This document shows, piece after piece, positions 1-11,664 of a stretch of DNA of 64,000 bases. Positions within the stretch are counted from its first letter, which is position 1. Each line of letters opens with the position of its first letter. A program made the position numbers and the translations under genes. Below the pieces are notes generated by a model. It did no database searches. It was not told where the DNA came from and saw nothing but the letters and a program-made list of their open reading frames with translations. The DNA is from Luidia sarsii (lineage: Eukaryota; Echinodermata; Asteroidea; Paxillosida; Luidiidae), in contig OX465114.1 of NCBI GenBank assembly GCA_949987565.1, forward strand, positions 7,036,933 through 7,100,932, written 5' to 3'.

Positions 1-110
1 TGTATTTTTCTTTCCAGCTGCTGTCCGCCGACTGACTGTTGTGTACTGCTGTCTGCACACACAAGCTGCCTGAGTGACTGAGGTTGGTTCTTTTTGCTTG
101 ATAATAAAAT
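1..110. repeat. Partial satellite monomer at left window edge
   Basis: This is the last 110 bp (offsets 122-231) of a monomer cut by the window start. It has GTCCGCC, GCACACAC and CCTGAG, and ends with GATAATAAAAT, the junction form that normally precedes an A monomer. It most resembles the tail of a B or M monomer. Confidence 0.9.
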
Positions 111-1265
111 CATCATACTGTGTTCGATTTCAGATTTTTCACTGCTGATGGATAGATCTTTCCAAGGCCTGTTAGCAGGTCAAGTTTTAGCTTCGTCAAT
201 ATAAAAATGAAGGAGATATTAACGTGCAAAGTGTATTTTTCTTTCCAGCTGCTGTCCGCCGACTGACTGTTGTGTACTGCTGTCTGCACACACAAGCTGC
301 CTGAGTGACTGAGGTTGGTTCTTTTTGCTTGATCATAAAATCATCATACTGTGTTCGATTTCAGATTTATCACTACTGATGGATAGATCTTTCCAAGGCC
401 TGTTAGCAGGTCAAGTTTTAGCTTCGTCAATATAAAAATGAAGGAGATATTAACGTGCAAAGTGTATTTTTCTTTCCAGCTGCTGTCCGCCGACTGACTG
501 TTGTGTACTGCTGTCTGCACACACAAGCTGCCTGAGTGACTGAGGTTGGTTCTTTTTGCTTGATCATAAAATCATCATACTTTGTTTGATTTCAGATTTT
601 TCACTACTGATGGATAGATCTTTTCAGGGCCTGTTAGCAGGTCAAGTTTTAGCTTCGTCAATATAAAAATGAAGGAGATATTAACGTGCAAAGTGTATTT
701 TTCTTTCCAGCTGCTGTCCGCCGACTGACTGTTGTGTACTGCTGTCTGCACACACAAGCTGCCTGAGTGACTGAGGTTGGTTCTTTTTGCTTGATCATAA
801 AATCATCATACTGTGTTCGATTTCAGATTTATCACTACTGATGGATAGATCTTTCCAAGGCCTGTTAGCAGGTCAAGTTTTAGCTTCATCAATATAAAAA
901 TGAAGGAGATATTAACGTGCAAAGTGTATTTTTCTTTCCAGCTGCTGTCCGCCGACTGACTGTTTTGTACTGCTGTCTGCACACACAAGCTGCCTGAGTG
1001 ACTGAGGTTGGTTCTTTTTACTTGATCATAAAATCATCATAGTATGTTCGATTTCAGATTTTTCACTGCTGATGGATAGATCTTTCCAAGGCCTGTTAGC
1101 AGGCCAAGTTTTAGCTTCGTCAATATAATAATAAAGGAGATATTAACGTGCAAAGTTTATTTTTCTTTCCAGCTGCTGTCCTCCGACTGACTGTTGTGTA
1201 CTGCTGTCTGCAAACACAAGCTGCCTGAGTGACTGAGGTTGGTTCTTTTTGCTTGATCATAAAAT
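111..1265. repeat. Monomer block A-B-C-D'-E (5 monomers)
   Basis: Five monomers start at 111, 342, 573, 804 and 1035. The fourth has the D' markers CTTCATC and TTTTGTAC and is followed by TTTACTTG. The fifth is E-like but carries AATAATAAAGG, the form otherwise seen in X monomers, and leads directly into an F monomer. The order matches the cassette at 14.2-15.8 kb (A B* C D' E B X, then F) after loss of two monomers, so the two sites probably share a common source block. Confidence 0.9.
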
Positions 1266-3344
1266 CATCATACTGTGTTCGATTTCAGATTTATCACTAC
1301 TGATGGATAGATCTTTCCAAGGCCTGTTAGCAGGTCAAGTTTTAGCTTCGTCAATATAAAAATGAAGGAGATATTAACGTGCAAAGTGTATTTTTCTTTC
1401 CAGCTGCTGTCCGCCGACTGACTGTTGTGTACTGCGCTCTGCACACACAAGCTGCCTGAGTGACTGAGGTTGGTTCTTTTTGCTTGATCATAAAATCATC
1501 ATAGTATGTTCGATTTCAGATTTTTCACTGCTGATGGGTAGATCTTTCCAAGGCCTGTTAGCAGGCCAAGTTTTAGCTTCGTCAATATAATAATGAAGGA
1601 CATATTAACGTGCAAAGTGTATTTTTCTTTCCAGCTGCTGTCCGCCGACTGACTGTTGTGTACTGCTGTCTGCACACACAAGCTGCCTGAGTGACTGAGG
1701 TTGGTTCTTTTTGCTTGATCATAAAATCATCATAGTATGTTCGATTTCAGATTTATCACTACTAATGGATAGATCTTTCCAAGGCCTGTTAGCAGGTCAA
1801 GTTTTAGCTTCGTCAATATAAAAATTAAGGAGATATTAACGTGCAAAGTGTAGTTTTCTTTCCAGCTGCTGTCCGCCGACTGACTGTTGTGTACTGCTGT
1901 CTGCACACACAAGCTGCCTGAGTGACTGAGGTTGGTTCTTTTTGCTTGATCATAAAATCATCATACTGTGTTCGATTTCAGATTTTTCACTGCTGATGGA
2001 TAGATCTTTCCAAGGCCTGTTAGCAGGTCAAGTTTTAGCTTCGTCAATATAAAAATGAAGGAGATATTAACGTGCAAAGTGTATTTTTCTTTCCAGCTGC
2101 TGTCCGCCGACTGACTGTTGTGTACTGCTGTCTGCACACACAAGCTGCCTAAGTGACTGAGGTTGGTTCTTTTTGCTTGATCATAAAATCATCATAGTAT
2201 GTTCGATTTCAGATTTTTCACTGCTGATGGATAGATCTTAACAAGGCCTGTTAGCAGGCCAAGTTTTAGCTTCGTCAATATAATAATGAAGGAGATATTA
2301 ACGTGCAAAGTTTATTTTTCTTTCCAGCTGCTGTCCTCCGACTGACTGTTGTGTACTGCTGTCTGCACACACAAGCTGCCTAAGTGACTGAGGTTGGTTC
2401 TTTTTGCTTGATCATAAAATCATCATAGTATGTTCGATTTCAGATTTTTCACTGCTGATGGATAGATCTTAACAAGGCCTGTTAGCAGGCCAAGTTTTAG
2501 CTTCGTCAATATAATACTGAAGGAGATATTAACGTGCAAAGTTTATTTTTCTTTCCAGCTGCTGTCCTCCGACTGACTGTTGTGTACTGCTGTCTGCACA
2601 CACAAGCTGCCTAAGTGACTGAGGTTGGTTCTTTTTGCTTGATCATAAAATCATCATACTGTGTTCGATTTCAGATTTTTCAACACTGATGGATAGATCT
2701 TTTCAAGGCCTGTTAGCAGGCCAAGTTTTAGCTTCTTCAATATAATAATGAAGGAGATATTAACGTGCAAAGTTTATTTTTCTTTCCAGCTGCTGTCCTC
2801 CGACTGACTGTTGTGTACTGCTGTCTGCACACACAAGCTGCCTGAGTGACTGAGGTTTGTTCTTTTTGCTTGATCATAAAATCATCATAGTATGTTCGAT
2901 TTCAGATTTTTCACTGCTGATGGATAGATCTTTTCAAGGCCTGTTAGCAGGCCAAGTTTTAGCTTCGTCAATATAAAAATGAAGGAGATATTAACGTGCA
3001 AAGTTTATTTTTCTTTCCAGCTGCTGTCCTCCGACTGACTGTTGTGTACTGCTGTCTGCAAACACAAGCTGCCTGAGTGACTGAGGTTGGTTCTTTTTGC
3101 TTGATCATAAAATCATCATACTGTGTTCGATTTCAGATTTATCACTACTGATGGATAGATCTTTCCAAGGCCTTTTAGCAGGTCAAGTTTTAGCTTCGTC
3201 AATATAAAAATGAAGGAGATATTAACGTGCAAAGTGTATTTTTCTTTCCAGCTGCTGTCCGCCGACTGACTGTTGTGTACTGCTGTCTGCACACACAAGC
3301 TGCCTGAGTGACTGAGGTTGGTTCTTTTTGCTTGATAATAAAAT
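1266..3344. repeat. F-G-H-A2-I-J-K-L-M block, 2079 bp (9 monomers)
   Basis: Nine monomers begin at 1266 with the F marker TGCGCTCTG (about 1433-1441), then G (GATGGGTAG), H (CTACTAATGG and GTAGTTTT), A2, I (CTTAACAAGG), J (AATACTGAAGG), K, L and M (CCTTTTAG). It is the leftmost copy of the block that dominates 15.8-26.7 kb. It differs from those copies by private changes, including T at 2736 (CTTCTTC) and T at 2858 (GAGGTTTGTTC), and its L lacks GATAGATAG. It therefore looks like an older or separately drifting copy. Confidence 0.92.
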
Positions 3345-6300
3345 CATCATACTGTGTTCGATTTCAGATTTTTCACTGCTGATGGATAGATCTTTCCAAG
3401 GCCTGTTAGCAGGTCAAGTTTTAGCTTCGTCAATATAAAAATGAAGGAGATATTAACGTGCAAAGTGTATTTTTCTTTCCAGCTGCTGTCCGCCGACTGA
3501 CTGTTGTGTACTGCTGTCTGCACACACAAGCTGCCTGAGTGACTGAGGTTGGTTCTTTTTGCTTGATCATAAAATCATCATACTGTGTTCGATTTCAGAT
3601 TTATCACTACTGATGGATAGATCTTTCCAAGGCCTGTTAGCAGGTCAAGTTTTAGCTTCGTCAATATAAAAATGAAGGAGATATTAACGTGCAAAGTGTA
3701 TTTTTCTTTCCAGCTGCTGTCCGCCGACAGACTGTTGTGTACTGCTGTCTGCACACACAAGCTGCCTGAGTGACTGAGGTTGGTTCTTTTTGCTTGATCA
3801 TAAAATCATCATACTTTGTTTGATTTCAGATTTTTCACTACTGATGGATAGATCTTTTCAGGGCCTGTTAGCAGGTCAAGTTTTAGCTTCGTCAATATAA
3901 AAATGAAGGAGATATTAACGTGCAAAGTGTATTTTTCTTTCCAGCTGCTGTCCGCCGACTGACTGTTGTGTACTGCTGTCTGCACACACAAGCTGCCTGA
4001 GTGACTGAGGTTGGTTCTTTTTGCTTGATCATAAAATCATCATACTGTGTTCGATTTCAGATTTATCACTACTGATGGATAGATCTTTCCAAGGCCTGTT
4101 AGCAGGTCAAGTTTTAGCTTCGTCAATATAAAAATGAAGGAGATATTAACGTGCAAAGTGTATTTTTCTTTCCAGCTGCTGTCCGCCGACTGACTGTTGT
4201 GTACTGCTGTCTGCACACACAAGCTGCCTGAGTGACTGAGGTTGGTTCTTTTTGCTTGATCATAAAATCATCATACTTTGTTTGATTTCAGATTTTTCAC
4301 TACTGATGGATAGATCTTTTCAGGGCCTGTTAGCAGGTCAAGTTTTAGCTTCGTCAATATCAAAATGAAGGAGATATTAACGTGCAAAGTGTATTTTTCT
4401 TTCCAGCTGCTGTCCGCCGACTGACTGTTGTGTACTGCTGTCTGCACACACAAGCTGCCTGAGTGACTGAGGTTGGTTCTTTTTGCTTGATCATAAAATC
4501 ATCATACTGTGTTCGATTTCAGATTTATCACTACTGATGGATAGATCTTTCCAAGGCCTGTTAGCAGGTCAAGTTTTAGCTTCGTCAATATAAAAATGAA
4601 GGAGATATTAACGTGCAAAGTGTATTTTTCTTTCCAGCTGCTGTCCGCCGACTGACTGTTTTGTACTGCTGTCTGCACACACAAGCTGCCTGAGTGACTG
4701 AGGTTGGTTCTTTTTACTTGATCATAAAATCATCATAGTATGTTCGATTTCAGATTTTTCACTGCTGATGGATAGATCTTTCCAAGGCCTGTTAGCAGGC
4801 CAAGTTTTAGCTTCGTCAATATAATAATGAAGGAGATATTAACGTGCAAAGTTTATTTTTCTTTCCAGCTGCTGTCCTCCGACTGACTGTTGTGTACTGC
4901 TGTCTGCAAACACAAGCTGCCTGAGTGACTGAGGTTGGTTCTTTTTGCTTGATCATAAAATCATCATACTGTGTTCGATTTCAGATTTATCACTACTGAT
5001 GGATAGATCTTTCCAAGGCCTGTTAGCAGGTCAAGTTTTAGCTTCGTCAATATAAAAATGAAGGAGATATTAACGTGCAAAGTGTATTTTTCTTTCCAGC
5101 TGCTGTCCGCCGACTGACTGTTGTGTACTGCTGTCTGCACACACAAGCTGCCTGAGTGACTGAGGTTGGTTCTTTTTGCTTGATAATAAAATCATCATAC
5201 TGTGTTCGATTTCAGATTTTTCACTGCTGATGGATAGATCTTTCCAAGGCCTGTTAGCAGGTCAAGTTTTAGCTTCGTCAATATAAAAATGAAGGAGATA
5301 TTAACGTGCAAAGTGTATTTTTCTTTCCAGCTGCTGTCCGCCGACTGACTGTTGTGTACTGCTGTCTGCACACACAAGCTGCCTGAGTGACTGAGGTTGG
5401 TTCTTTTTGCTTGATCATAAAATCATCATAGTATGTTCGATTTCAGATTTTTCACTGCTGATGGATAGATCTTTCCAAGGCCTGTTAGCAGGCCAAGTTT
5501 TAGCTTCGTCAATATAAAAATGAAGGAGATATTAACGTGCAAAGTTTATTTTTCTTTCCAGCTGCTGTCCTCCGACTGACTGTTGTGTACTGCTGTCTGC
5601 AAACACAAGCTGCCTGAGTGACTGAGGTTGGTTCTTTTTGCTTGATCATAAAATCATCATACTGTGTTCGATTTCAGATTTATCACTACTGATGGATAGA
5701 TCTTTCCAAGGCCTTTTAGCAGGTCAAGTTTTAGCTTCGTCAATATAAAAATGAAGGAGATATTAACGTGCAAAGTGTATTTTTCTTTCCAGCTGCTGTC
5801 CGCCGACTGACTGTTGTGTACTGCTGTCTGCACACACAAGCTGCCTGAGTGACTGAGGTTGGTTCTTTTTGCTTGATAATAAAATCATCATACTGTGTTC
5901 GATTTCAGATTTTTCACTGCTGATGGATAGATCTTTCCAAGGCCTGTTAGCAGGTCAAGTTTTAGCTTCGTCAATATAAAAATGAAGGAGATATTAACGT
6001 GCAAAGTGTATTTTTCTTTCCAGCTGCTGTCCGCCGACTGACTGTTGTGTACTGCTGTCTGCACACACAAGCTGCCTGAGTGACTGAGGTTGGTTCTTTT
6101 TGCTTGATCATAAAATCATCATACTGTGTTCGATTTCAGATTTATCACTACTGATGGATAGATCTTTCCAAGGCCTGTTAGCAGGTCAAGTTTTAGCTTC
6201 GTCAATATAAAAATGAAGGAGATATTAACGTGCAAAGTGTATTTTTCTTTCCAGCTGCTGTCCGCCGACTGACTGTTGTGTACTGCTGTCTGCACACACA

Positions 6301-8892
6301 AGCTGCCTGAGTGACTGAGGTTGGTTCTTTTTGCTTGATCATAAAATCATCATACTTTGTTTGATTTCAGATTTTTCACTACTGATGGATAGATCTTTTC
6401 AGGGCCTGTTAGCAGGTCAAGTTTTAGCTTCGTCAATATAAAAATGAAGGAGATATTAACGTGCAAAGTGTATTTTTCTTTCCAGCTGCTGTCCGCCGAC
6501 TGACTGTTGTGTACTGCTGTCTGCACACACAAGCTGCCTGAGTGACTGAGGTTGGTTCTTTTTGCTTGATCATAAAATCATCATACTGTGTTCGATTTCA
6601 GATTTATCACTACTGATGGATAGATCTTTCCAAGGCCTGTTAGCAGGTCAAGTTTTAGCTTCGTCAATATAAAAATGAAGGAGATATTAACGTGCAAAGT
6701 GTATTTTTCTTTCCAGCTGCTGTCCGCCGACTGACTGTTTTGTACTGCTGTCTGCACACACAAGCTGCCTGAGTGACTGAGGTTGGTTCTTTTTACTTGA
6801 TCATAAAATCATCATAGTATGTTCGATTTCAGATTTTTCACTGCTGATGGATAGATCTTTCCAAGGCCTGTTAGCAGGCCAAGTTTTAGCTTCGTCAATA
6901 TAATAATGAAGGAGATATTAACGTGCAAAGTTTATTTTTCTTTCCAGCTGCTGTCCTCCGACTGACTGTTGTGTACTGCTGTCTGCAAACACAAGCTGCT
7001 TGAGTGACTGAGGTTGGTTCTTTTTGCTTGATCATAAAAAATCATCATACTGTGTTCGATTTCAGATTTATCACTACTGATGGATAGATCTTTCCAAGGC
7101 CTGTTAGCAGGTCAAGTTTTAGCTTCGTCAATATAAAAATGAAGGAGATATTAACGTGCAAAGTGTATTTTTCTTTCCAGCTGCTGTCCGCCGACTGACT
7201 GTTGTGTACTGCTGTCTGCACACACAAGCTGCCTGAGTGACTGAGGTTGGTTCTTTTTACTTGATCATAAAATCATCATAGTATGTTCGATTTCAGATTT
7301 TTCACTGCTGATGGATAGATCTTTCCAAGGCCTGTTAGCAGGCCAAGTTTTAGCTTCGTCAATATAATAATGAAGGAGATATTAACGTGCAAAGTTTATT
7401 TTTCTTTCCAGCTGCTGTCCTCCGACTGACTGTTGTGTACTGCTGTCTGCAAACACAAGCTGCTTGAGTGACTGAGGTTGGTTCTTTTTGCTTGATCATA
7501 AAAAATCATCATACTGTGTTCGATTTCAGATTTATCACTACTGATGGATAGATCTTTCCAAGGCCTGTTAGCAGGTCAAGTTTTAGCTTCGTCAATATAA
7601 AAATGAAGGAGATATTAACGTGCAAAGTGTATTTTTCTTTCCAGCTGCTGTCCGCCGACTGACTGTTGTGTACTGCTGTCTGCACACACAAGCTGCCTGA
7701 GTGACTGAGGTTGGTTCTTTTTGCTTGATAATAAAATCATCATACTGTGTTCGATTTCAGATTTTTCACTGCTGATGGATAGATCTTTCCAAGGCCTTTT
7801 AGCAGGTCAAGTTTTAGCTTCGTCAATATAAAAATGAAGGAGATATTAACGTGCAAAGTGTATTTTTCTTTCCAGCTGCTGTCCGCCGACTGACTGTTGT
7901 GTACTGCTGTCTGCACACACAAGCTGCCTGAGTGACTGAGGTTGGTTCTTTTTGCTTGATAATAAAATCATCATACTGTGTTCGATTTCAGATTTTTCAC
8001 TGCTGATGGATAGATCTTTCCAAGGCCTGTTAGCAGGTCAAGTTTTAGCTTCGTCAATATAAAAATGAAGGAGATATTAACGTGCAAAGTGTATTTTTCT
8101 TTCCAGCTGCTGTCCGCCGACTGACTGTTGTGTACTGCTGTCTGCACACACAAGCTGCCTGAGTGACTGAGGTTGGTTCTTTTTGCTTGATCATAAAATC
8201 ATCATACTGTGTTCGATTTCAGATTTATCACTACTGATGGATAGATCTTTCCAAGGCCTGTTAGCAGGTCAAGTTTTAGCTTCGTCAATATAAAAATGAA
8301 GGAGATATTAACGTGCAAAGTGTATTTTTCTTTCCAGCTGCTGTCCGCCGACTGACTGTTGTGTACTGCTGTCTGCACACACAAGCTGCCTGAGTGACTG
8401 AGGTTGGTTCTTTTTGCTTGATCATAAAATCATCATACTGTGTTCGATTTCAGATTTATCACTACTGATGGATAGATCTTTCCAAGGCCTTTTAGCAGGT
8501 CAAGTTTTAGCTTCGTCAATATAAAAATGAAGGAGATATTAACGTGCAAAGTGTATTTTTCTTTCCAGCTGCTGTCCGCCGACTGACTGTTGTGTACTGC
8601 TGTCTGCACACACAAGCTGCCTGAGTGACTGAGGTTGGTTCTTTTTGCTTGATCATAAAATCATCATACTGTGTTCGATTTCAGATTTATCACTACTGAT
8701 GGATAGATCTTTCCAAGGCCTGTTAGCAGGTCAAGTTTTAGCTTCGTCAATATAAAAATGAAGGAGATATTAACGTGCAAAGTGTATTTTTCTTTCCAGC
8801 TGCTGTCCTCCGACTGACTGTTGTGTACTGCTGTCTGCACACACAAGCTGCCTAAGTGACTGAGGTTGGTTCTTTTTGCTTGATCATAAAAT
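3345..8892. repeat. A/B/C/D/E cassette region (24 monomers)
   Basis: The monomer order is A B* C B C D E B A L M A B C D E B E B A(with CCTTTTAG) A B M B(recombinant). The core cassette A B C D E is repeated with losses and insertions. The region contains the only two +2-bp indels (six A at 7036-7041 and 7500-7505), in a two-monomer tandem duplication. A private C at 4361 marks one C monomer. The last monomer (8662-8892) joins a GTGTATT front to a GTCCTCC back, marking a recombination junction. Confidence 0.88.
6810..7737. repeat. 464-bp tandem duplication of an E-B monomer pair
   Basis: Two adjacent 464-bp units, 6810-7273 and 7274-7737, each hold an E and a B monomer. Both share two changes seen nowhere else in the window: GCTGCTTGAG instead of GCTGCCTGAG, and six A instead of four in the GATCATAAAATC junction. 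The first B ends TTTACTTG, which normally follows D, so its last part came from a D monomer. The second B instead ends TTTGCTTGATAAT. Confidence 0.92.
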
Positions 8893-11664
8893 CATCATAC
8901 TGTGTTCGATTTCAGATTTTTCAACACTGATGGATAGATCTTTTCAAGGCCTGTTAGCAGGCCAAGTTTTAGCTTCGTCAATATAATAATGAAGGAGATA
9001 TTAACGTGCAAAGTTTATTTTTCTTTCCAGCTGCTGTCCTCCGACTGACTGTTGTGTACTGCTGTCTGCACACACAAGCTGCCTGAGTGACTGAGGTTGG
9101 TTCTTTTTGCTTGATCATAAAATCATCATAGTATGTTCGATTTCAGATTTTTCACTGCTGATGGATAGATCTTTCCAAGGCCTGTTAGCAGGCCAAGTTT
9201 TAGCTTCGTCAATATAAAAATGAAGGAGATATTAACGTGCAAAGTTTATTTTTCTTTCCAGCTGCTGTCCTCCGACTGACTGTTGTGTACTGCTGTCTGC
9301 AAACACAAGCTGCCTGAGTGACTGAGGTTGGTTCTTTTTGCTTGATCATAAAATCATCATACTGTGTTCGATTTCAGATTTATCACTACTGATGGATAGA
9401 TCTTTCCAAGGCCTTTTAGCAGGTCAAGTTTTAGCTTCGTCAATATAAAAATGAAGGAGATATTAACGTGCAAAGTGTATTTTTCTTTCCAGCTGCTGTC
9501 CGCCGACTGACTGTTGTGTACTGCTGTCTGCACACACAAGCTGCCTGAGTGACTGAGGTTGGTTCTTTTTGCTTGATAATAAAATCATCATACTGTGTTC
9601 GATTTCAGATTTTTCACTGCTGATGGATAGATCTTTCCAAGGCCTGTTAGCAGGTCAAGTTTTAGCTTCGTCAATATAAAAATGAAGGAGATATTAACGT
9701 GCAAAGTGTATTTTTCTTTCCAGCTGCTGTCCGCCGACTGACTGTTGTGTACTGCTGTCTGCACACACAAGCTGCCTGAGTGACTGAGGTTGGTTCTTTT
9801 TGCTTGATCATAAAATCATCATACTGTGTTCGATTTCAGATTTATCACTACTGATGGATAGATCTTTCCAAGGCCTGTTAGCAGGTCAAGTTTTAGCTTC
9901 GTCAATATAAAAATGAAGGAGATATTAACGTGCAAAGTGTATTTTTCTTTCCAGCTGCTGTCCGCCGACTGACTGTTGTGTACTGCTGTCTGCACACACA
10001 AGCTGCCTGAGTGACTGAGGTTGGTTCTTTTTGCTTGATCATAAAATCATCATACTTTGTTTGATTTCAGATTTTTCACTACTGATGGATAGATCTTTTC
10101 AGGGCCTGTTAGCAGGTCAAGTTTTAGCTTCGTCAATATAAAAATGAAGGAGATATTAACGTGCAAAGTGTATTTTTCTTTCCAGCTGCTGTCCGCCGAC
10201 TGACTGTTGTGTACTGCTGTCTGCACACACAAGCTGCCTGAGTGACTGAGGTTGGTTCTTTTTGCTTGATCATAAAATCATCATACTGTGTTCGATTTCA
10301 GATTTATCACTACTGATGGATAGATCTTTCCAAGGCCTGTTAGCAGGTCAAGTTTTAGCTTCGTCAATATAAAAATGAAGGAGATATTAACGTGCAAAGT
10401 GTATTTTTCTTTCCAGCTGCTGTCCGCCGACTGACTGTTTTGTACTGCTGTCTGCACACACAAGCTGCCTGAGTGACTGAGGTTGGTTCTTTTTACTTGA
10501 TCATAAAATCATCATAGTATGTTCGATTTCAGATTTTTCACTGCTGATGGATAGATCTTTCCAAGGCCTGTTAGCAGGCCAAGTTTTAGCTTCGTCAATA
10601 TAATAATGAAGGAGATATTAACGTGCAAAGTTTATTTTTCTTTCCAGCTGCTGTCCTCCGACTGACTGTTGTGTACTGCTGTCTGCAAACACAAGCTGCC
10701 TGAGTGACTGAGGTTGGTTCTTTTTGCTTGATCATAAAATCATCATACTGTGTTCGATTTCAGATTTATCACTACTGATGGATAGATCTTTCCAAGGCCT
10801 GTTAGCAGGTCAAGTTTTAGCTTCGTCAATATAAAAATGAAGGAGATATTAACGTGCAAAGTGTATTTTTCTTTCCAGCTGCTGTCCGCCGACTGACTGT
10901 TGTGTACTGCTGTCTGCACACACAAGCTGCCTGAGTGACTGAGGTTGGTTCTTTTTGCTTGATAATAAAATCATCATACTGTGTTCGATTTCAGATTTTT
11001 CACTGCTGATGGATAGATCTTTCCAAGGCCTGTTAGCAGGTCAAGTTTTAGCTTCGTCAATATAAAAATGAAGGAGATATTAACGTGCAAAGTGTATTTT
11101 TCTTTCCAGCTGCTGTCCGCCGACTGACTGTTGTGTACTGCTGTCTGCACACACAAGCTGCCTGAGTGACTGAGGTTGGTTCTTTTTGCTTGATCATAAA
11201 ATCATCATACTGTGTTCGATTTCAGATTTATCACTACTGATGGATAGATCTTTCCAAGGCCTGTTAGCAGGTCAAGTTTTAGCTTCGTCAATATAAAAAT
11301 GAAGGAGATATTAACGTGCAAAGTGTATTTTTCTTTCCAGCTGCTGTCCGCCGACAGACTGTTGTGTACTGCTGTCTGCACACACAAGCTGCCTGAGTGA
11401 CTGAGGTTGGTTCTTTTTGCTTGATCATAAAATCATCATACTTTGTTTGATTTCAGATTTTTCACTACTGATGGATAGATCTTTTCAGGGCCTGTTAGCA
11501 GGTCAAGTTTTAGCTTCGTCAATATAAAAATGAAGGAGATATTAACGTGCAAAGTGTATTTTTCTTTCCAGCTGCTGTCCGCCGACTGACTGTTGTGTAC
11601 TGCTGTCTGCACACACAAGCTGCCTGAGTGACTGAGGTTGGTTCTTTTTGCTTGATCATAAAAT
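8893..11664. repeat. K-L-M-A-B-C-D-E-B-A-B*-C block (12 monomers)
   Basis: Twelve 231-bp monomers. K and L (8893-9354) carry GTTTATT/GTCCTCC and CAGGCC, then M begins a run of GTGTATT monomers. The order M A B C D E B A B* (9355-11433) is repeated at 28297-30375, 18,942 bp away. The final four monomers B A B* C (10741-11664) are repeated immediately in the next block, giving a 924-bp four-monomer tandem pair. Confidence 0.9.

Noticed and set aside
90..115. TATAAAAA and AATAAA motifs as promoter or polyadenylation sites
   Set aside because: They lie in the A-rich stretches at offset about 91-97 and at the GATAATAAAATC junction, vary between monomer types, and AT-rich motifs of this length are expected by chance.
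113..295. Repeated 60-codon minus-strand open frame (present in about 187 of 276 monomers) as a gene family
   Set aside because: The start is TTG, not ATG. The frame exists once per satellite monomer, about a third of copies are broken by TAA or frameshifts, nearly all variants are amino-acid changing, and there is no recognisable domain or promoter context.
212..305. AAGGAG followed by a GTG start on the + strand, like a bacterial ribosome-binding site with a 26-codon frame
   Set aside because: The array is clearly eukaryotic-type satellite DNA, the frame is tiny and ends at TGA in the CCTGAG segment, and many monomers alter AAGGAG (AAGGAC, AAGGAA, CAGGAG).
7036..7041. Six-A run as a possible sequencing error
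   Set aside because: The same +2 expansion occurs in the neighbouring copy at 7500-7505 together with a shared C-to-T change, so it is better explained as a real variant duplicated with its monomer.
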